NCBI GenBank assembly: GCA_025093985.1
Contig: JACAAK010000010.1
Coordinates: forward strand, 1,389,501 to 1,453,500
Length of the DNA: 64,000 bases
Reading direction: 5' to 3'
Source of the DNA: Calvatia gigantea
Taxonomy: Eukaryota > Basidiomycota > Agaricomycetes > Agaricales > Lycoperdaceae
A program made the translations under genes and the position numbers. This document shows, piece after piece, positions 59,447 to 64,000 of the stretch; the first letter of the stretch is position 1, and each line of letters begins with the position of its first letter. The notes beneath the pieces were generated by a model. The model made no database searches, was not told where the DNA came from, and saw only the letters and a program-made list of their open reading frames with translations.

Positions 59447-62378
59447 CTACTCGCCATCACTCCCACTATCCTGAGCCTTGTCTTCGTCCGTGTCTACACC
59501 CGCTTCCTCACCTGCCGAAGTCTGCTTCAGCACCTTTTCCGTGTGTTTCTTGTTCTTCTTCCTCCATACCAACTCACTCCCAGCTTCAGCCTTTTTGAGC
59601 CCTAGCAACGTCTCGTGTGCTAGGGACAGGCAAGGCAAAGAATCGGTCAATCTTGAGACCCCAAAAAAAAGATGGAACACATACTTTCGCCAGCCAGTAG
59701 GTCATCCACAATTGACCTACTCCCAGAGGTGATATACCGCGTCGACACACCCCTCGCCACAAGGGGTTCTGCAAGCATCTCTTTCAGTCGGGCCTTGAGT
59801 GTAGACACCTTAGCTGCTGCCGCCTTGCGTTGGCGGTTAGTAGGTTTCTCAGCATCGGAGCCGCTAAGTGATACATAAATTAATGAACAAGCTAACTCCC
59901 AGGTAACCACAAGGGGGTGGGAAACAAACCTCATGTTGTCCGAATCTAATTCGACGCCAAGAACCTCCGCAGTCTCTTTCATCCAATTCTTCTCATAGTT
60001 GGCTTTCTTGACTTTATGTTGACTTTGGTCGATCTGCTTCGCGAGTTGTACGCGTGTTTTGAGCTTGTCGAGGAGACTCAATTCGATCGAAAGTTCAGGG
60101 ATCTCATCCCCATCTATAAATCGCGCCTGCGTTAATACGTGGTGAGGCAGAAGATACACGAGTAATCTGCGCACCTCGCGACAAGCTGGTCATAAGGGCC
60201 TTGACGATTCTCCTCTCGTCAGGTCCGACCATGAGCATGCTAAAACCCTTATTCATCGCACGTGCTGTACGCCCACTTCGGTGGATATAAGTATCTGCAG
60301 TACGCGGGATCTGGAAGTGGATGACGTGGTCGACGGCGGGTATATCGAGACCTCGAGCTGCGATGTCTGTTGCTAGAAGGACAGAGTTAGTCATTGTTTT
60401 GAACCTGCATATATTCACGTCAGAGTCTTTGAGATTTGATGGGGAGGGGGGAGGTACCGATCAAGGTTCTTCAATCGCTGCCGTTGTTCAAGTTGTGAAT
60501 GCAGCGGAAATGCCTTGACGTTGAGAAGTTCGAATAGAGGCATCAGTCGTCTGACTCCATCGATGGATGAAAGGAAGACGAGAGAGCGGCCTGGGTGACG
60601 GAGGAGGAAGTAGTATAGATATACGTCCTGCGTCGTACGTTACCATCAGATGTTTACAGGAAGGCGAGGAGGAAGTGTGGCACCTTATCGTTGGTCAAGC
60701 ATTCAATTTTAGCCTCCTGCAGGGTGGAAACGACTTTTCCTTGAGGGCTAAGATCGATGATTTCTGGTTCGGGATCGCGGAAGTCCAGGCGCAGCAGAAG
60801 GTCGTCTTTGGAGTCACAAGCATTGTCAGTAGCATTCATAGAAGGGGTCTGAGGCGGTGCAAGTACCTAGTGTAGTCGCAGGTTTGTCGTCCTTGTTTTT
60901 CTTCCTTTTAATGGGCTTGGGCCGCGACCTCTTCTTGAGGTTACGTTGGAGGTCTTTGCTGAGCGTAGCCGATAATACAAACGTCTGCAGTCCACCTGAA
61001 ATATCAGGCTTTTGCTCCTCCTGGTTTTCGTCGTCGGCCATGGCGGTATATTCAGTCGGTATTTCATCATCCCTAGACAGAATTGAGCTAAATCACAGTG
61101 GGGAAGGCTCGAGGTGAACCTACTTGTTTTCGCGTAGGGTTAATCGTAAGATATTCTCGAGCTCGGCATAATGTCCGGTCTCGATCATACGGTCGGCTTC
61201 GTCCAACACAAGGAACCGTAGATTTCTTATTTCTTTGGCTAAATTGTCATCCTAAAACCTGGATCAGGATGGCGCTAATGTCAGGGAAGACGGAAACGCA
61301 CATCCTCCAATATGTCCCAGAGTCTTCCAGGCGTGGCCACAAGGACGTCCACGCCCCTACTCAGGATCCGATGCTGTTTTTGGCTTGACATCCCACCAAC
61401 GATCGCAGCCACACTGACATGAGGTGGGGGCCTTTTAAAGGGGGGATTGGGCGCGATTTTTTCTCTTCCTTTGCTCTTCCCCTTGTTCTTGCCTTTGGTT
61501 TTTCCATTCCCTTCCTCCTCCTCAGTTCCTTTAACGAGGGTTTGGTCTACGGGGTTCAGACATTCGTTGAGGTGTGATGAAACTTGCATCGCGAGTTCGC
61601 GAGTAGGTGCTAGGATAAGCGCTCGTACGGGTCGTCGTTTGTTTGGATGGGGTAGAGATTGAGAGAGAAGGTAGTGGAGGATGGGTAGACCATATGCCAG
61701 CGTCTTTCCGGAGCCCTGGAGGGAGTGTTAGAGAAAAAGATTGAGATGAATGAGGACTATGGTGGGGGGCGGACAGTTTGGGCAACACCAATAACATCTC
61801 GGTTTTTCAAAGCGACGGGGATGACAGCCGCTTGGATGGGTGTAGGCTTCAAGAAGCCTTTGTTGTGAAGGACATGCAGTATCTGAGGACGGAGCGCGTA
61901 GGGTGTCCATTCCGGTAGGAGGGTGGCTAGACGAGATTAAATATTGAATACAAATAGTGCGTGGCATCATCTTTTAATCATACTCACAGTCGAAAGCCGG
62001 TACTTCTGGTGGAGGAATTTCTTGCACATCATCTGTTGCCTCACTTACGCCTTCTAGTTTTGACAAGCTTTCAGGCTGGTCGGACTCAGCAACCTGAATA
62101 AAATAAATCAAGCTATAGTTGTGAATCCCTGCATTCGTCTCACTCACACGGAACTTAGCAACCTTGCCAGCATCCGTCATTTTGTAGACGACCTCGACGC
62201 CTTCGACTTCTTCCAGCTCGAGGACACCATCATCTCCTCCAAGTCCAGTTTCAAGGGGACGCTGGCTTTTCTGCCATGGTAGATGTTCCAACGTCCGTTC
62301 TGTTCGCGGCTTCTTTCTTGCCTGAAGTGCAGTGTTCTTCTTTCGTTTAAGAGCCCTGTGTTTTTCGATAATTCCCAT
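59447..62378 (-). CDS. MAK5: ATP-dependent RNA helicase MAK5 (DDX24)
   Basis: Nucleolar DEAD-box helicase for 60S subunit maturation. Twelve exons on the minus strand: 62378-62148, 62093-61988, 61926-61775, 61715-61302, 61251-61124, 61072-60867, 60805-60684, 60627-60458, 60404-60175, 60113-59930, 59863-59685, 59619-59447; total 2295 nt (764 aa), every phase consistent. Motifs: [14 protein letters not shown] (Q), AQTGSGKT (161-168, split by intron 3), [26 protein letters not shown] with DEAD at 318-321, LSATL, a DDX24-type Lys-rich insertion after [80 protein letters not shown]. The N-terminus is basic and the tail acidic. An ATG 33 nt upstream (62411) is in frame, but the start at 62378 ([14 protein letters not shown]) fits the family. 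Confidence 0.95.
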
Positions 62379-62841
62379 TATTGTGTTGTGGAAGATAGAG
62401 GAGGATTGCAAAATTAGTGGATGGGTCCGGTATTATTTTTGGTTGCCGGGACGGAATATCTCACAATCTTTATTTATTTATATTTCAGTCAGGCAGGTGG
62501 AATGGACGGAGGAGATTGTATACGAGCTCGGGATCCGCCTGATAACAGAGGATATAACTGTAAGTACTTATCTACCCCACCTATAGCGGGAACAAGACAA
62601 GCAGGAATCGAGGTGGATGGTGTTTGACCTTTTCGAGCTAGCGTAATTGTCAACAGTCAGCGCTACGAACAGCAGCCGCAGGTTGCAACCTGCAAAGTTT
62701 AACAGACTCAGCTAACAACAACCGCTTTCATTCCCTCCCGTTCATTGCGCTTGTATTTCAACTGTGAGTGTACAGGTGAGTACTAATTTATTCCCTATAA
62801 AATTCTCTTCATTCTATTCCACCTTACTGTTTGTCATAGAC
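62379..62841. promoter_or_regulatory. divergent promoter region MAK5 / F-box gene
   Basis: 463 bp between two divergent starts. It contains the AT-rich TTTATTTATTTATATTTCAG stretch near 62,470 and possibly a leader intron of the F-box gene (GTGAGTACTAATTTATTCCC from 62,775, ending at CATAG 62,836-62,840), placing a splice acceptor just before the ATG. Confidence 0.45.
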
Positions 62842-64000
62842 ATGGTGACCACCTTCCAGAGCAAATTATGGAGATGGAGCAAAGACATCATACCCTCTCC
62901 TACAAATCCATTGACTGTCTCTACGCGTTCCTCACTGCTGCGCACGTCTCTCAAGGATGGCATAAAACGCTGCAGCATCACATCCATTCGTCGAGCTTCA
63001 AAACCTCAGTCCAAACCTCCAAGGCTCTCAACAGACCTCCTTCCTCCGGAGCTCTGGCTCAAAATTCTCCGCTACGCCCTCAGATTAACGGGCGCACGAG
63101 CAGTTCACCTCAAAGACCCCTTCCAATCCGATTACCTTCAAGAAGATTACCCCAACATCCACCCGGGGTATTTTGAAGACCGCAGAGCATGTCGACGCGT
63201 CTGCCGAATCTTCAACACCCTCGTAACCGAAATCATGATGGAATATATCGTTCTGCACACCCAAGCCGAACTCGAGTGGACAGTCGCCGTCCTCGAAGCC
63301 GATTTTCTTACAGCGCAACACAAACGCCTTGGCGAATGGACAACGCGCATCGATTTCTGTATCAACGGGTACTATGATCCAGAATGGATGCCACGCCTTC
63401 TAGCGTTGACACCGAATCTCCTCATCTATAGCACCAACACCGGTCGCGCTGAACACCCTGAACATTCGATGAACCAGGTTATTTTACGTGCTCTTGTTGA
63501 TTTTCACGGCAAAACCCTTAAAAGGCTTGACTGGGCAGGTCTCAACGACGCACCAACCTACCCCGACCTACACTTCATCGCCAAAAACATTACCTTTCTC
63601 ACTACCCTTCACCTTCGCCATCCTTATAGTCTCCCATCTAGGGACGTCAGCCAACCAATGCTCGTCTTCCCATCTCTCAAATCCCTCTCTCTCGGACTTA
63701 TCCCACTGAACCCACCCCCAGATGTGCCAGAAGATAGATACTGCATCCTGTGGGATGTATTCCTAACGTACCTCGTGGGGCATCCACTCCAACTGTCCAA
63801 ACTCGAACGATTCGACATCGACATTTGTCCCATCCCCGATTTTTTCGCCATGTACGGCCACAAAATTCGTACATTCCGCACAACGTCGTGGTCAACTACT
63901 GACTGTCTTGAACCTGCGTTCGAACTTCTACCCAACCTCCAAACGTTCCTTTATGTCTACCACACCGCTCCAGACTGCTATATTCCACTACATCACCCTA
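62842..64000 (+). CDS. F-box-like protein, 3' truncated by the window
   Basis: One uninterrupted frame of 386 codons from ATG 62842 to the window end, with no stop. An F-box-like block LSTDLLPPELWLKILRYAL sits at residues 62-80 (Leu-Pro-Pro-Glu-Leu/Trp pattern), after a basic Ser-rich N-terminus. The rest shows irregular leucine-rich spacing (LLALTPNLLIYS, KTLKRLDWAGLND, NITFLTTLHLRH, FPSLKSLSLGLIPL, KLERFDIDICPIP, LLPNLQTFLY), as in the large Agaricomycete families of F-box/LRR-like proteins. If functional it would recruit substrates to an SCF ubiquitin ligase through Skp1; the partner is unknown. Confidence 0.78.
   Translation, partial: MVTTFQSKLWRWSKDIIPSPTNPLTVSTRSSLLRTSLKDGIKRCSITSIRRASKPQSKPPRLSTDLLPPELWLKILRYALRLTGARAVHLKDPFQSDYLQEDYPNIHPGYFEDRRACRRVCRIFNTLVTEIMMEYIVLHTQAELEWTVAVLEADFLTAQHKRLGEWTTRIDFCINGYYDPEWMPRLLALTPNLLIYSTNTGRAEHPEHSMNQVILRALVDFHGKTLKRLDWAGLNDAPTYPDLHFIAKNITFLTTLHLRHPYSLPSRDVSQPMLVFPSLKSLSLGLIPLNPPPDVPEDRYCILWDVFLTYLVGHPLQLSKLERFDIDICPIPDFFAMYGHKIRTFRTTSWSTTDCLEPAFELLPNLQTFLYVYHTAPDCYIPLHHP

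Overview
The window looks like nuclear DNA from a mushroom-forming basidiomycete (Agaricomycetes, probably Agaricales). Reasons: genes on both strands, many introns of about 45-70 nt with GT...AG ends, about 50 % GC, and product families typical of that class. No bacterial, organellar, rRNA, convincing tRNA or CRISPR features were seen.

Layout. (1) 0.9-7.6 kb, minus strand: protein phosphatase 1 catalytic subunit (GLC7-type, 7 exons, intact), then a 1.4-kaa protein with a PH domain split by a long insertion. (2) 7.6-28.8 kb: a tandem array of three segments of about 7.5 kb. Each ancestral segment held the 5' part of the PH gene (minus strand) and a pair of related seven-transmembrane (7TM) genes (plus strand). 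Six 7TM copies remain: one (16726-17855) is fully open, one has a single nonsense codon, four are clearly damaged or truncated. The second and third segments carry truncated PH pseudogenes; the second also carries a ~0.7-kb element with inverted-repeat ends. (3) 28.9-39.3 kb: a DUF1769 (UPF0590-type) gene, a doubtful ORF, a signal-anchored DUF7729-type protein, PWP2 (small-subunit processome WD40 protein) and a 65-aa single-pass membrane protein. (4) 39.3-52.2 kb: a ~12.9-kb stretch with no supportable gene. (5) 52.2-64 kb: another tiny membrane protein, SDH assembly factor 2, DHH1 (mRNA decapping-activator helicase), a GT32-like glycosyltransferase, MAK5/DDX24 (60S biogenesis helicase) and the 5' part of an F-box protein that runs off the end.

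The conserved genes are housekeeping: PP1 signalling, two ribosome-biogenesis factors (PWP2, MAK5), mRNA turnover (DHH1) and respiratory-chain assembly (SDHAF2). They do not form an obvious pathway cluster. The accessory part is the PH/7TM segmental array, which looks like a young lineage-specific expansion already decaying.

A caution on sequence quality: PWP2, DHH1, the PH gene, DUF1769 and DUF7729 each read through cleanly only if one or two single extra bases are ignored (all +1, several next to homopolymers), whereas PP1, MAK5, SDHAF2 and the glycosyltransferase are clean. Because PWP2 and DHH1 are normally indispensable or highly conserved, assembly or base-calling insertions are the likeliest cause, and single-indel pseudogene calls should be read with that in mind.
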